Shown: positions 25,870 through 35,113 of the stretch, piece by piece
Numbering within the stretch: the stretch's first letter is position 1
Layout: every line of letters starts with the position of its first letter
Origin: Mycolicibacterium helvum
Lineage (GTDB): Bacteria; Actinomycetota; Actinomycetes; Mycobacteriales; Mycobacteriaceae
NCBI RefSeq assembly: GCF_010731895.1
Contig: NZ_AP022596.1
Location: 3,038,001-3,102,000 of the forward strand
Direction: 5' to 3'
DNA: 64,000 nt
The notes under the pieces: model-generated
What the model saw: only the letters and a program-made list of their open reading frames with translations
Database searches by the model: none
What the model was told of the DNA's origin: nothing
Made by a program: the position numbers and the translations under genes

Positions 25870-26589
25870 ATGGCCGCACCTGTTGCACCCGAAGCAAAAC
25901 CCGAGGCACGCGTCCTCGTCGTCGACGACGAGACCAATATTGTCGAACTGCTCTCCGTGAGTCTGAAGTTTCAGGGCTTCGAGGTCCACACCGCCTCCAG
26001 CGGGCCAGCCGCCCTGGACCGGGCCCGGGAAGTGCGTCCTGACGCGGTGATTCTCGACGTGATGATGCCCGGCATGGACGGGTTCGGTGTCCTGCGCCGG
26101 CTGCGTGCCGACGGTATCGACGCGCCCGCGCTGTTCCTGACCGCCCGCGACAGCCTGCAGGACAAGATCGCCGGCCTCACGCTCGGCGGTGACGACTACG
26201 TCACCAAACCGTTCAGCCTCGAAGAAGTTGTCGCGCGGCTGCGCGTCATCCTGCGCCGCGCCGGCAAGGGCGTCGAGGAGCCGCGCAACTCGCGCCTGAG
26301 CTTCGCCGATATCGAGCTCGACGAGGACACCCACGAGGTGTGGAAGGCCGGCGAACCCGTCTCGCTGTCGCCCACCGAATTCACTCTGCTGCGTTACTTC
26401 GTCATCAACGCAGGCACCGTGCTGAGTAAGCCCAAGATCCTCGACCACGTCTGGCGCTACGACTTCGGCGGTGACGTCAACGTCGTCGAGTCCTACGTCT
26501 CCTACCTGCGTCGCAAGATCGACACCGGCGACAAGCGTCTCCTGCACACCCTGCGCGGGGTCGGATACGTGCTGCGGGAGCCGCGGTAA
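25870..26589 (+). CDS. phoP: Response regulator PhoP
   Basis: 239-residue OmpR/PhoB-type regulator. Receiver domain 14-130 with acidic pocket Asp19/Asp20, phospho-acceptor Asp63 (ILDVMMPGMDG) and Lys in VTKPFS; winged-helix domain ending VWRYDFGGDVNVVESYVSYLRRKI. Long identical blocks to recalled M. tuberculosis PhoP (Rv0757) exclude PrrA. PhoP controls virulence-lipid synthesis, secretion and acid response in M. tuberculosis. Preceded by a PhoP box and followed 38 bp later by phoR. Confidence 0.97.
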   Translation: MAAPVAPEAKPEARVLVVDDETNIVELLSVSLKFQGFEVHTASSGPAALDRAREVRPDAVILDVMMPGMDGFGVLRRLRADGIDAPALFLTARDSLQDKIAGLTLGGDDYVTKPFSLEEVVARLRVILRRAGKGVEEPRNSRLSFADIELDEDTHEVWKAGEPVSLSPTEFTLLRYFVINAGTVLSKPKILDHVWRYDFGGDVNVVESYVSYLRRKIDTGDKRLLHTLRGVGYVLREPR

Positions 26590-26627
26590 TCCGGCGCGTC
26601 GCGCCGCTCGGCGCGAACAATAGAGAA

Positions 26628-28064
26628 ATGCCCACTCCGTACCACCGCGCGCTGCCGCTGAGGGTCGGCCTGGTCGCCGCCATGTTGCTGCTTGTGGGTT
26701 GCGGATTGCTGGCCTCCGGGATCGCCGTTACCTCGACCCTGCAGCACGACCTCATCAACCGCGCCGACCAAACCCTGCTGGACGCCTCGCGGGGCTGGGC
26801 CCAGGCCCCGCGACGAATGCCGCCACCCGACGAAGGTCCCAATCCGGCCCGCCCGCCGTCGAACTTCTACGTCCGCGGCGTCGACGCCGACGGCCACATC
26901 TGGATGGCGGTCAACGACCGGGATGCCGAACCGGCCCTTCCCGACGACAACGACGTGGGCTCCGCGCCGGTGACCGTTGGCTCGCTGGACCACTCGCCGG
27001 TCCACTGGCGCGCGGTATCGGTGCAGGGGCCTAACGGGGAACTGACCACCGTGGCCATCGACCTCTCCGATATCCAATCCACCGTGCGCAGCCTGGCCTG
27101 GTCGCAGGTCGCGATCGGCACCGCGGTCCTGGTGATCCTCGGCGTCGCCGGATACTGGGTAGTGCACCGCAGCCTGCGGCCCCTGGTCGAAGTCGAGAAA
27201 ACTGCCGCGGCGATCGCCGCCGGACAGCTCGATCGCCGTGTGCCAGAACGAGATCCGCGTACCGAAGTCGGCCGGCTGTCGCTGGCGCTCAACGGCATGC
27301 TCGCTCAGATCCAGAGTGCGATGGCGTCGTCGGGGGAGTCCGCTGAGGCCGCGCGGACGTCGGAGGAACGCATGCGGCGGTTCATCACCGACGCCAGCCA
27401 CGAGCTGCGCACCCCGCTGACTACCATCCGCGGATTCGCCGAGCTCTATCGGCAGGGTGCGGCCCGCGATGTCGAAATGCTCATGTCGCGCATCGAAAGC
27501 GAATCGCGGCGGATGGGCCTGTTGGTCGACGATCTGCTGCTGCTCGCCCGTCTTGATGCGCAGCGCCCACTCGAACAACGCCGGGTCGACCTGCTGACGC
27601 TGGCCACCGACGCCGTGCACGACGCCCAGTCCATCGCCCCGAAGCGCACCATCGCCATGGAGGTGTTCGACGGCCCCGGCACTCCCGAAGTCCTGGGCGA
27701 CGAGGCTCGGTTGCGCCAGGTGCTGAGCAACCTGGTGGCCAATGCGTTGCAGCACACCCCGGAAACCGCGCGGATCGCCGTTCGGGTGGGTACCGTCGCC
27801 GACGATGCGGTGCTCGAGGTCGTCGACGAGGGGCCGGGTATGACACCCGAGGACGCGCAGCGGGTGTTCGAGCGGTTCTACCGCACCGACTCCTCCCGCG
27901 CCCGCACCAGCGGCGGGACGGGGCTGGGCCTGTCGATCGTCGATTCCCTGGTGTACGCCCACGGTGGCCGGGTCACGGTGCGGACCGCGCCGGGGCAGGG
28001 CTGTTGCTTTTCGGTCAGCCTGCCGCGCATCGCCGACGTACCGGCGCCTGTCCCGTCTAACTGA
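26628..28064 (+). CDS. phoR: Sensor histidine kinase PhoR
   Basis: 478 residues: transmembrane helix near 15-35, an extracytoplasmic sensor loop (about 36-155), second helix (about 160-178), HAMP domain ([26 protein letters not shown]), dimerisation domain with phospho-His258 ([18 protein letters not shown]), and ATPase domain with N box [15 protein letters not shown] and GTGLGLSIV. Sensor loop is the part most different from M. tuberculosis PhoR (recalled), suggesting a different or shifted signal. The 3' end overlaps the convergent HIT gene by 8 bp. Confidence 0.96.
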   Translation: MPTPYHRALPLRVGLVAAMLLLVGCGLLASGIAVTSTLQHDLINRADQTLLDASRGWAQAPRRMPPPDEGPNPARPPSNFYVRGVDADGHIWMAVNDRDAEPALPDDNDVGSAPVTVGSLDHSPVHWRAVSVQGPNGELTTVAIDLSDIQSTVRSLAWSQVAIGTAVLVILGVAGYWVVHRSLRPLVEVEKTAAAIAAGQLDRRVPERDPRTEVGRLSLALNGMLAQIQSAMASSGESAEAARTSEERMRRFITDASHELRTPLTTIRGFAELYRQGAARDVEMLMSRIESESRRMGLLVDDLLLLARLDAQRPLEQRRVDLLTLATDAVHDAQSIAPKRTIAMEVFDGPGTPEVLGDEARLRQVLSNLVANALQHTPETARIAVRVGTVADDAVLEVVDEGPGMTPEDAQRVFERFYRTDSSRARTSGGTGLGLSIVDSLVYAHGGRVTVRTAPGQGCCFSVSLPRIADVPAPVPSN

Positions 28065-28461
28065 GTGTGGCCAGTGCGGCCTTGATTCTGGCCTGGGCAT
28101 CGTCCAGTGACGCGGGTGACGGGTTGCGATCGACATTGGCGAAACCGAAGTCGGCGAGATTCCGTGCCGGGAACACGTGCACGTGCAGGTGCGGCACTTC
28201 CAGCCCGGCGATGATCACGCCGGACCGCTCGGCGTCGAACGCCGCGCACACCGCCTTGCCGATCTGCTGAGACACCGCCATCACCTTGTTGAACAAGGAC
28301 GGGTCGACGTCCTGCCAGTTGTCGACCTCGGCGCGGGGAACCACCAGCGTGTGCCCGGGGGTCATCGGCTCGATCGTCAGGAAAGCGACGACGTCGTCGT
28401 CGGAGTAGACGAATCGTCCCGGCAGTTCGCGGTTGATGATCTTGGTGAAGACGGAGGCCAT
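28057..28461 (-). CDS. HIT-family nucleotide hydrolase (Rv0759c-like)
   Basis: 134 residues from ATG 28461 ([17 protein letters not shown]). Contains [14 protein letters not shown] and the histidine triad in [14 protein letters not shown], whose central His is the nucleophile for hydrolysing nucleoside phosphoramidates or dinucleotides. Start chosen from identity to recalled Rv0759c; the upstream in-frame Met adds 17 unsupported residues. Convergent with phoR. Confidence 0.93.
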   Translation of the reverse strand: MASVFTKIINRELPGRFVYSDDDVVAFLTIEPMTPGHTLVVPRAEVDNWQDVDPSLFNKVMAVSQQIGKAVCAAFDAERSGVIIAGLEVPHLHVHVFPARNLADFGFANVDRNPSPASLDDAQARIKAALATLS

Positions 28462-28570
28462 GGCGCCAAGCATATGAGGAGGCAACCGTGGTTGTTCATG
28501 GAGCTGGCTCACAGCAACCCGTCAGATCCGGCCCAGTGTGGCGGCAGCTTGACGCAGGAGTATCAGTCCC

Positions 28571-29791
28571 ATGACCGACACCCTGCCGGCCGAGCAGCGC
28601 ACTGCTCAGACCGGCCAGCGGGGTCGCTACATTCTCGACATCGTCATCCCGGTGTACAACGAGGAGGACGACCTGCCGGGCTGCGTACGCCGGTTGCACC
28701 AGTATCTTCGTGACGAGGTGCCGTACCGCGCGCGAATCATGGTGGCCGACAACGCGAGCACCGACGACACACTGGCGGTGGCCCGCCAGCTCAGCGAGGA
28801 ACTGTCCGACGTCGAGGTGCTTCATCTCGACGAAAAGGGTCGCGGTGGAGCGCTCGCCGCCGCGTGGGCTTCCTCGTCGGCCGACGTGGTGGCCTACATG
28901 GACGTCGACCTGTCCACCCATCTCTCGGCACTGATGCCGTTGGTGGCTCCGCTGGTATCCGGACATTCCGACATCGCCATCGGCTCGCGACTGGCCCCCT
29001 CATCACGGGTCGTTCGCGGAATCAAACGTGAAGTGGTGTCCCGTGGCTACAACCTGCTGCTGCGCGGGCTGCTCGGCGCCCGGTTCTCCGACGCCCAGTG
29101 CGGTTTCAAGGCGGTGCGCACCGACGTCGCGCGCCAGCTGCTGCCGCTGGTCGCCGACACCGGGTGGTTCTTCGACACCGAGCTGCTGGTGCTGGCCGAG
29201 AAGGCCGGCCTGCGGATCCATGAGGTGCCGGTCGACTGGATCGACGACCCGGACTCCCGGGTCGACATCCTGGCCACCGCGATCGAAGACCTCAAAGGCT
29301 GCTGGCGCGTGGGCCGGGCGCTGACCACCGGCGCCCTGCCGCTGCGCGACCTGCAGGCCGCACTCGGCCGCGAACCACTGGTGCCCGGGGTACCTCGCGG
29401 CATGGTCGGTCAGATGGTGCGGTTCGGTCTGATCGGCATCGCCAGCACCATTGCCTATGCGCTGCTCTATCTTTCGCTGCATCCCGAACTCGGTGCGCAG
29501 GCCGCCAACCTGACGGCACTGCTGCTGACCGCACTGGCCAACACCGCCGCCAACCGGGCCTTCACCTTCGGTATCCGCGGCCGTGCCGGTGCGGCCCGCC
29601 ATCACGTCCATGGCCTGCTGGTCTTCGGCTTCGGACTTGCCATCACCAGTGGCTCGCTCTACCTGCTACACCGCTTCGACCCGACCGTCGGCAAAGGTGT
29701 CGAACTCTCAATTCTGGTCGTGGCCAATCTTGTCGCCACCCTTGTGCGCTTTGTGGCGCTTCGGCGGGTGTTCGGCGCCTCGACCCGCTGA
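28571..29791 (+). CDS. GT2 polyprenyl-phosphate glycosyltransferase fused to GtrA flippase-like domain
   Basis: 406 residues. N-terminal GT-A domain (25-250): DIVIPVYNEEDDLPG, MVADNASTDDT, a DVDLSTH metal site, and RFSDAQCGFKAVRTD, as in dolichol/polyprenyl-phosphate mannose- or glucose synthases. C-terminal GtrA domain with four helices (about 275-400; FGLIGIASTIAYALLYL, NTAANRAFTFG). The fusion suggests synthesis of a polyprenyl-P-sugar and its flipping across the membrane. It runs directly into a GT-C enzyme 4 bp downstream. Donor sugar and acceptor are unknown. Confidence 0.9.
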   Translation: MTDTLPAEQRTAQTGQRGRYILDIVIPVYNEEDDLPGCVRRLHQYLRDEVPYRARIMVADNASTDDTLAVARQLSEELSDVEVLHLDEKGRGGALAAAWASSSADVVAYMDVDLSTHLSALMPLVAPLVSGHSDIAIGSRLAPSSRVVRGIKREVVSRGYNLLLRGLLGARFSDAQCGFKAVRTDVARQLLPLVADTGWFFDTELLVLAEKAGLRIHEVPVDWIDDPDSRVDILATAIEDLKGCWRVGRALTTGALPLRDLQAALGREPLVPGVPRGMVGQMVRFGLIGIASTIAYALLYLSLHPELGAQAANLTALLLTALANTAANRAFTFGIRGRAGAARHHVHGLLVFGFGLAITSGSLYLLHRFDPTVGKGVELSILVVANLVATLVRFVALRRVFGASTR

Positions 29792-29795
29792 CGCG

Positions 29796-31760
29796 ATGAC
29801 TGTCGCGGTCGATCCACCGAGAATTGGTACAGACCAGGCTATTCCGCGCCGCGCGCCGACGACCTCGCACCGGTGGGCGCTGCTGATGTTGTTGACTGGC
29901 ACGGCGGTACTCTACCTGTGGGACCTGGACCGGTCGGGCTGGGCCAACGCGTTCTACTCCGCGGCCGCCCAGGCCGGCGCACAATCCTGGAAAGCACTCC
30001 TGTTTGGTTCGTCGGATGCGGCCAACTCGATCACCGTCGACAAACCCCCACTGTCACTGTGGCTTCCGTCGTTGGCCATCCGCATGTTCGGCCTCAACAC
30101 GTGGAGCATTCTGGTACCCCAAGCCCTCATCGGGGTCGGGTCGGTGGCGCTGCTGTGGGGCACCGTGCGCCGGTCGTTCGGGGAGACGGCCGCACTGATC
30201 GCCGGCACGGTGCTGGCGCTGACTCCGGTGGCGGTGACGATCTTCCGCTTCAACAACCCCGACGCTCTGTTGGTCTTGCTGATGATCGCCGCGGTGTGGG
30301 CGCTGCTGCGGGCAGTCGACGACGGCCGGCTGCGCTGGCTGTTGCTCTGCGGTGCCTGCCTGGGGCTGGGGTATCTGACCAAACAGCTCGAGGTCGCACT
30401 CGTGATCCCGGCGCTGGCGGTCACCTATCTGCTGGCCGGACCGCGATCGCTGCTCGCCCGCGCCGGGCAGCTGATACTCGGACTCGGTGCGGCCGTGGTC
30501 GCCGCGGGGTGGTGGGTGCTGCTGGTGCAGCTGTGGCCGGCGGGCAAGCGGCCGTGGATCGGTGGGACGCAGACCAACTCGATTCTCGAGCTGACGTTGC
30601 GCTACAACGGGATCGGCCGGCTCAACGGTGACGAGCCGGGCAGCACCGGTTCACCGGGTTTCATCTCACCGGTCCACCTGGGTGGCCGGACGTCGGGACA
30701 TCCCTGGGGGCAGCCCGGGATCGGCCGGCTGTTCGAACCGGAGCAGATCGGTGGTATCGGCTGGCTGTTGCCTGCCGCACTGGTCTTCGCGATCGCGCTG
30801 CTCGTCTGGTGCGCCCGCGCGCCGCGGCGAGACGGGCAGCGGGCCGCGGTGGGTGTCTGGGTGTTGTGGCTGCTGACGACTGGGCTGGTGTTCAGCTTCA
30901 TGGCCGGTATCTTCCATCCGTATTACACGGTTGCGCTGGCCCCGCCGCTCGCGGCGTTGATCGGCATCGGGACTGTCGTGTGTTGGCGGGAACGTGAAAA
31001 AAGCTGGGCCAAGGGTGTATTGGCGACAGTTGTGGTGCTCACCACGGCGACATCGGTGCTCGTGCTGCGGCATGTGCGCGATTACCATCCATGGCTGCGG
31101 TGGGCGGTCCCGGTCGGTGCGGTCGTGCTGCTGGCCGCGATGATCCGCCGCATCCCGACACCGCTGATCGTCGCGGTCGCGGCGCTGGTTGCTCTCGGTG
31201 GCCAGGCCGCCTACAGCGTCACGACGGTGGTACGCGGCAACGTTGGTGCGATGCCGATCGCCGGACCGGTTCCCCGGGTCGTGACCGCGATGACCAAGGG
31301 CATCGGACCAGTCCAGCGGGCTGAGATTCGGGCGGCCACCGGACCCGGATTCCTGCTGCCAGCAGGATCACCCGGCTCTGGGATGCATCTGGCGGGGTGC
31401 ACGCTGCTGGACTCGGGTGTGCCCGACCGGCGCCTGGTCGACCTACTCGACGCCAATGCGCAGCGGTACACCTGGGTGGCCGCCACCATCGGATCGGTCT
31501 GTGCGGCGGGCTATCAACTGGCCAGCGGCTACCCGGTGATGCCTGTCGGTGGCTTCAACGGCACCGATCCATCGCCGGCACCCGATGCCTTCCTGCGTCT
31601 CGCGTTGTCCAAGCGGATCCACTATTTCATCGTCACCAACCCGGTGCACGAGGACCGCTGGGGGCACCTGGACTCCAATGCGCTCATCCAGCAATGGGTT
31701 CAGCGCAACTTCACGCCCATGTATGTCGGCAGGGTACTGATCTACGACCTGACGACGTAG
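29796..31760 (+). CDS. GT-C (PMT/ArnT-like) membrane glycosyltransferase
   Basis: 654 residues from ATG 29796 (the frame extends upstream through the previous gene but without similarity). About ten or more helices; early external loop with DLDRSGWANAFYSAAAQ (acidic catalytic site) and the SITVDKPPLSLWLPSLAIRMFG motif of the PMT_2/ArnT family. A C-terminal extracellular domain carries GGFNGTDPSP. It probably uses the polyprenyl-P-sugar made by the upstream gene to glycosylate an envelope lipid, polymer or protein outside the membrane. This pair is absent between Rv0759c and Rv0760c in M. tuberculosis as I recall. Confidence 0.88.
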   Translation: MTVAVDPPRIGTDQAIPRRAPTTSHRWALLMLLTGTAVLYLWDLDRSGWANAFYSAAAQAGAQSWKALLFGSSDAANSITVDKPPLSLWLPSLAIRMFGLNTWSILVPQALIGVGSVALLWGTVRRSFGETAALIAGTVLALTPVAVTIFRFNNPDALLVLLMIAAVWALLRAVDDGRLRWLLLCGACLGLGYLTKQLEVALVIPALAVTYLLAGPRSLLARAGQLILGLGAAVVAAGWWVLLVQLWPAGKRPWIGGTQTNSILELTLRYNGIGRLNGDEPGSTGSPGFISPVHLGGRTSGHPWGQPGIGRLFEPEQIGGIGWLLPAALVFAIALLVWCARAPRRDGQRAAVGVWVLWLLTTGLVFSFMAGIFHPYYTVALAPPLAALIGIGTVVCWREREKSWAKGVLATVVVLTTATSVLVLRHVRDYHPWLRWAVPVGAVVLLAAMIRRIPTPLIVAVAALVALGGQAAYSVTTVVRGNVGAMPIAGPVPRVVTAMTKGIGPVQRAEIRAATGPGFLLPAGSPGSGMHLAGCTLLDSGVPDRRLVDLLDANAQRYTWVAATIGSVCAAGYQLASGYPVMPVGGFNGTDPSPAPDAFLRLALSKRIHYFIVTNPVHEDRWGHLDSNALIQQWVQRNFTPMYVGRVLIYDLTT

Positions 31761-31761
31761 C

Positions 31762-32631
31762 TCAGGCCAACATCGCCGCGATCTCGTCGATCGACCAGGG
31801 TGGGCTGCCGTGGTGATCCCGGTAGCCGATCAGACTGGGGGAGGGTCGATCGAATCGACCGACGAAACCGCCTGCGGCGATGAAGATCTGTCCGGTGATC
31901 TTGCTGGCGAGGTCGCTGACCAGGTAGGCGTACATCGCGGCGACATATTCGGGCGCGGGCGCGTCGAGGGCTCCTTGAGCGCTGACCTCGTCGAGCATGC
32001 CACGCCGCTGCAGCGAGGCGATCTGTTCCTCGTAGTCGGTTCCGCTGGACAGCCGAGTCTTCGCGCCCGGGCATACCACATTCGCCCGCACCCCGTGCTC
32101 GGCCAATTCCGCTGCGATGGCCATGGTCAGCCCGTTCACCGCGCCCTTGCCTGCCGGATATCCGGTGCCACCGTAATCACCCAGGAACGCAAAGGAACTG
32201 GTGTTGACGATGGCGCCGCGGCCCCTGGCCACCATCTTCGGTGCTGCCGCACGGCAGGTGGCGAACACGGTGCCAAGGTGTACGTCGATGAGGTCGCGGA
32301 ACTCGGCCGGTGTGACACGCAGGATCGACGACCCAGGGGGCTCGGGTGCCCCCGCACAGTTGACCAGCGCGTCGACCGCGCCGAACTCTTTCTCGCACAG
32401 CGTGATCAAGTCCTCGGCGACGGCCTCGTCGGCCGCCGAACCGGCGTGAGCCACGGCACGCCCACCGGCGTTGTTGATGGTGGCGACTGTCACTTCAGCG
32501 GCCGTCGCATCGCGGCCATTGACCACCACACCCGCACCGAGGTCGGCCAGCAATGCCGAGACGGCGCCGCCGATACCTCGCGAGCCGCCGACGACGACCG
32601 TGCCGAACCCTGCTAGCGGCTTCTCATTCAC
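31762..32631 (-). CDS. Short-chain dehydrogenase, end of the cyp51-linked cluster
   Basis: 289-residue SDR. GGSRGIGG cofactor motif near residues 15-22 (unusual start GFGTVVVGGS instead of VTG), NCAG, and YPAGK as YxxxK active site. C-terminus has a 25-residue extension (RPSPSLIGYRDHHGS) beyond the usual fold. Its start overlaps the stop of the upstream ketosteroid-isomerase-like gene by 8 bp, so they are coupled. Substrate unknown, likely a steroid or lipid alcohol from context. Confidence 0.85.
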   Translation of the reverse strand: MNEKPLAGFGTVVVGGSRGIGGAVSALLADLGAGVVVNGRDATAAEVTVATINNAGGRAVAHAGSAADEAVAEDLITLCEKEFGAVDALVNCAGAPEPPGSSILRVTPAEFRDLIDVHLGTVFATCRAAAPKMVARGRGAIVNTSSFAFLGDYGGTGYPAGKGAVNGLTMAIAAELAEHGVRANVVCPGAKTRLSSGTDYEEQIASLQRRGMLDEVSAQGALDAPAPEYVAAMYAYLVSDLASKITGQIFIAAGGFVGRFDRPSPSLIGYRDHHGSPPWSIDEIAAMLA

Positions 32632-33055
32632 CGTCGGTTGAAGCCTGGCCGAACTGCATGCCGTCCATATTCCAGTAGCCGCGCATGTTGGTGATCAGAC
32701 CGGCGTCGTTGACCTTGTAGGTGAACACGCCCCGCACCGTGCTGGTGAGACCGCCCTCGAACTGGCTGCGCAGCACCAGGATGTGGGCCACCTCGTAGGG
32801 TGAGCTGGACGGGAACGTCTCTTCGCAGGTGACGCGAAGGTTGTTGATCGAGATATTCGAGTCGTAGAAGCCCGCGACGGCCTCCTTGCCCCGCACACCG
32901 TCCCCGTCAGGGTTGGTGATGGCCTGCCCGATCGGATCTTCGATGACGACGTCGTCGGCCATCAGGGCCAGCCACCCTTCCCGGTTGTGCGACATCACGC
33001 ACTTCCAGGATGCCTGCGAGGCGGCCAGCGCTGGTGTCAGTTCGGTAGTGGTCAT
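32624..33055 (-). CDS. Ketosteroid-isomerase/SnoaL-like protein (Rv0760c-like)
   Basis: 143 residues with an NTF2-like cone fold. REGWLALMADDVVIEDPIG, GKEAVAGFYD and GLITNMRGYWN match recalled Rv0760c, whose structure resembles ketosteroid isomerase and binds steroids but whose activity is uncertain. Lies 18 bp after the OYE-like flavoenzyme and overlaps the SDR gene by 8 bp, supporting a role in the same sterol or lipid pathway. Confidence 0.9.
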   Translation of the reverse strand: MTTTELTPALAASQASWKCVMSHNREGWLALMADDVVIEDPIGQAITNPDGDGVRGKEAVAGFYDSNISINNLRVTCEETFPSSSPYEVAHILVLRSQFEGGLTSTVRGVFTYKVNDAGLITNMRGYWNMDGMQFGQASTDGE

Positions 33056-33073
33056 GATTCCTCTCCTTGGTTG

Positions 33074-35026
33074 TCAGATACTGCAGGCGGCGCGAGCGCC
33101 ATCTTCAGTGGCTTTGCGGATGAGTCCCAGCCCGGCGCAATCGCCGACGGCATGCAGCTTGGCGCTGGGCAGCCGGTCGGTGAGCGCGTCGAACAGCGCG
33201 GTGTCCGCCTCGGGATACCCGGCGATGATCACGCTGTCGGCAGACAGTTCCCGGTGGGTGCCGCCGTACGGAGTGAACGCCACTGAGTCGTCGGTGATGC
33301 GGTGCACCTCGGCGCGGACATGCACCGGAACGGCCAGGCGGTCGAGCCGGTCCATGTGCTCGGTGCGGCGTTTGAGACCGACCTCGGGGGCGATGGTGCG
33401 ACCCGCCTCCAGAACTGTGACGAATCGGTCCTGGGCCGCCAATAATTCGGCGAGCTGGATCGAGGCGAGGCCGCCGCCCACGATGACGACGCGCCGGCCT
33501 ATTGGCGGACGGGCTCCGCTGGCCAGCAGCTCGTTGAGGGCGGGGCCGCTGTGTACGCCCGGACAGTGATCGCCCTCGATGGCGGGCACCACCATGGTGG
33601 CGCCGGTCGCCACGATGACCGCATCGGGATCCAGGGCCGCGATCTCCTCGGCGTCGACCGGGTGCGACAGCTCCACCGACGCCGTGCTGCATGCGATTTC
33701 GCTACGCAGGTAGTTCAGGAACGGTTCGTTCTCGGGGTGCAGGATCGACGCCCACACCAACGCCCCACCGAGTTGCGCGTTCCGCTCGAACAAGCTGACC
33801 CGGTGCCCGCGTTCGGCGGCCACCCTGGCGGCTTCGAGGCCACCCGGCCCGCCGCCGATGACCACGACACGCTTGCGGTGGGTGACGGGGTGCGCTGCCA
33901 GCTCCCGTTCCTTGCCGGTGCGGGGGTTGACCGCGCAGTCGACCGAAAACCGTTGTTCCATGGCGTCGATGCAGTTCTCACACGAAATGCAGCGGCGAAC
34001 CCGGTCGACATGTCCGGCCCGGACCTTGGCGGCCAGTTCGGGGTCGGCGAGCATAGGTCGTCCCATGGCGATGAAGTCCGCCCGGCCCTCGGCCAGGATC
34101 TGCTCGGCGCGAACTGGGTCGTGAATGCGGCCCACCGCGATCACCGGCACGTCGACCACCTGCTTGACTGCCGCGGCGGCGCCGACATTGATCGCATCGC
34201 CGTCGTCGGCGGCGTTGACCATCCCGGTGACCAGCCGGTCGATCACACCGCCGCTCACGTGAAAGGCGTCGACCCCGGCGGCCACCAGTTGCGGTGCCAC
34301 CTGCGCAGTTTCGTAGCTCGGGCGCCCGCCGGCCACCCGCTCGTAGCCCGAGATCCGCAGGGTGATGGGCAGGGCGTCACCGATCTCGGACCTGATGGCC
34401 GCCAGCGTCTGCAGCACCACCGCGATCCGGCCGTTGACCGAATCGCCGCGGTAGTCATCGGTGCGCCGGTTACGTTGCGGGGCAAGGAAGGAGCCCAGGA
34501 ACATATAGCCGTGGGCGGCGTGCAGTTCGATGCCATCGTAGCCCGCCTCTGCGGCGCGCCGGACCGCTGCCTTGAACAGGTCGATGATTTCGGTCAGCTG
34601 CGCAGTGGTCACCTCGGCAGACGGGCGCCCGGTCAAGTAGGACGGAATCACCGACGGGCCAAGGGAAGTGACGCCGTGCATCTCCGGGCCCAGCCCATCA
34701 GGGCCGGCGTGCACGATCTGCGGCTGGATCTTCGCGCCATGCTCATGAACCGCGTCGACCAGCGCGCGGTGCGCACTCACCGCCTCGTCGGTGCCGAGGT
34801 GCAGCCCACCCGGAGTCTCCGGGTGCAGGGGGTCGATGCCGGTGGCGCCCACGGTGATCAATCCGACCCCGCCCTTGGCGCGGGCGGCGAAATAGTCGCA
34901 GGTGCGTTCCGACGGAAGCCCGTCGGGGGCGCCGTACATGGTCTCCATCGGAGACATCACGAACCTGTTGCGCAGTTCCATCCGGCCGATCTGGCCGGGC
35001 CGCAACAGATTCGGGAAGGCATTCAT
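33074..35026 (-). CDS. OYE/2,4-dienoyl-CoA reductase-like FMN-[4Fe-4S]-FAD oxidoreductase
   Basis: 650 residues. N-terminal TIM barrel of the old-yellow-enzyme family (NRFVMSPMETMYGAPDG; HAAHGYMFLGSFLAPQ with the substrate His/Tyr; NRRTDDYRG), then four Cys for a 4Fe-4S cluster (CISCENC ... CAVNP), then a FAD domain (VVVIGGGPGGLEAA) and an NADPH domain (VVIVGGGLASIQLAE). This is the layout of bacterial 2,4-dienoyl-CoA reductase and related enoate reductases. It likely reduces a conjugated C=C in a steroid or acyl-CoA. ATG at 35026 puts the barrel at the N-terminus. It is not in the recalled M. tuberculosis order. Confidence 0.88.
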   Translation of the reverse strand: MNAFPNLLRPGQIGRMELRNRFVMSPMETMYGAPDGLPSERTCDYFAARAKGGVGLITVGATGIDPLHPETPGGLHLGTDEAVSAHRALVDAVHEHGAKIQPQIVHAGPDGLGPEMHGVTSLGPSVIPSYLTGRPSAEVTTAQLTEIIDLFKAAVRRAAEAGYDGIELHAAHGYMFLGSFLAPQRNRRTDDYRGDSVNGRIAVVLQTLAAIRSEIGDALPITLRISGYERVAGGRPSYETAQVAPQLVAAGVDAFHVSGGVIDRLVTGMVNAADDGDAINVGAAAAVKQVVDVPVIAVGRIHDPVRAEQILAEGRADFIAMGRPMLADPELAAKVRAGHVDRVRRCISCENCIDAMEQRFSVDCAVNPRTGKERELAAHPVTHRKRVVVIGGGPGGLEAARVAAERGHRVSLFERNAQLGGALVWASILHPENEPFLNYLRSEIACSTASVELSHPVDAEEIAALDPDAVIVATGATMVVPAIEGDHCPGVHSGPALNELLASGARPPIGRRVVIVGGGLASIQLAELLAAQDRFVTVLEAGRTIAPEVGLKRRTEHMDRLDRLAVPVHVRAEVHRITDDSVAFTPYGGTHRELSADSVIIAGYPEADTALFDALTDRLPSAKLHAVGDCAGLGLIRKATEDGARAACSI

Positions 35027-35113
35027 GGGTGGCGTTTCATGAATTCCGGGCCGTGCCCGCGCCATAGGGCAAGGCGGGCACGGCCCGGAAGGTCCTCGGG
35101 CGAGACGCGCAGG

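Noticed and set aside
25870..28064. Two-component system first considered as PrrAB
   Set aside because: The regulator's receiver and DNA-binding segments match PhoP, the sensor matches PhoR with phospho-His258, the upstream TCACAGC repeats are a PhoP box, and the flanking genes are Rv0756c- and Rv0759c-like.
28509..28515. Second PhoP box upstream of the glycosyltransferase gene
   Set aside because: Only one TCACAGC is present; the repeat expected 4 bp later matches at three of seven bases. Kept only as a remark in a finding.
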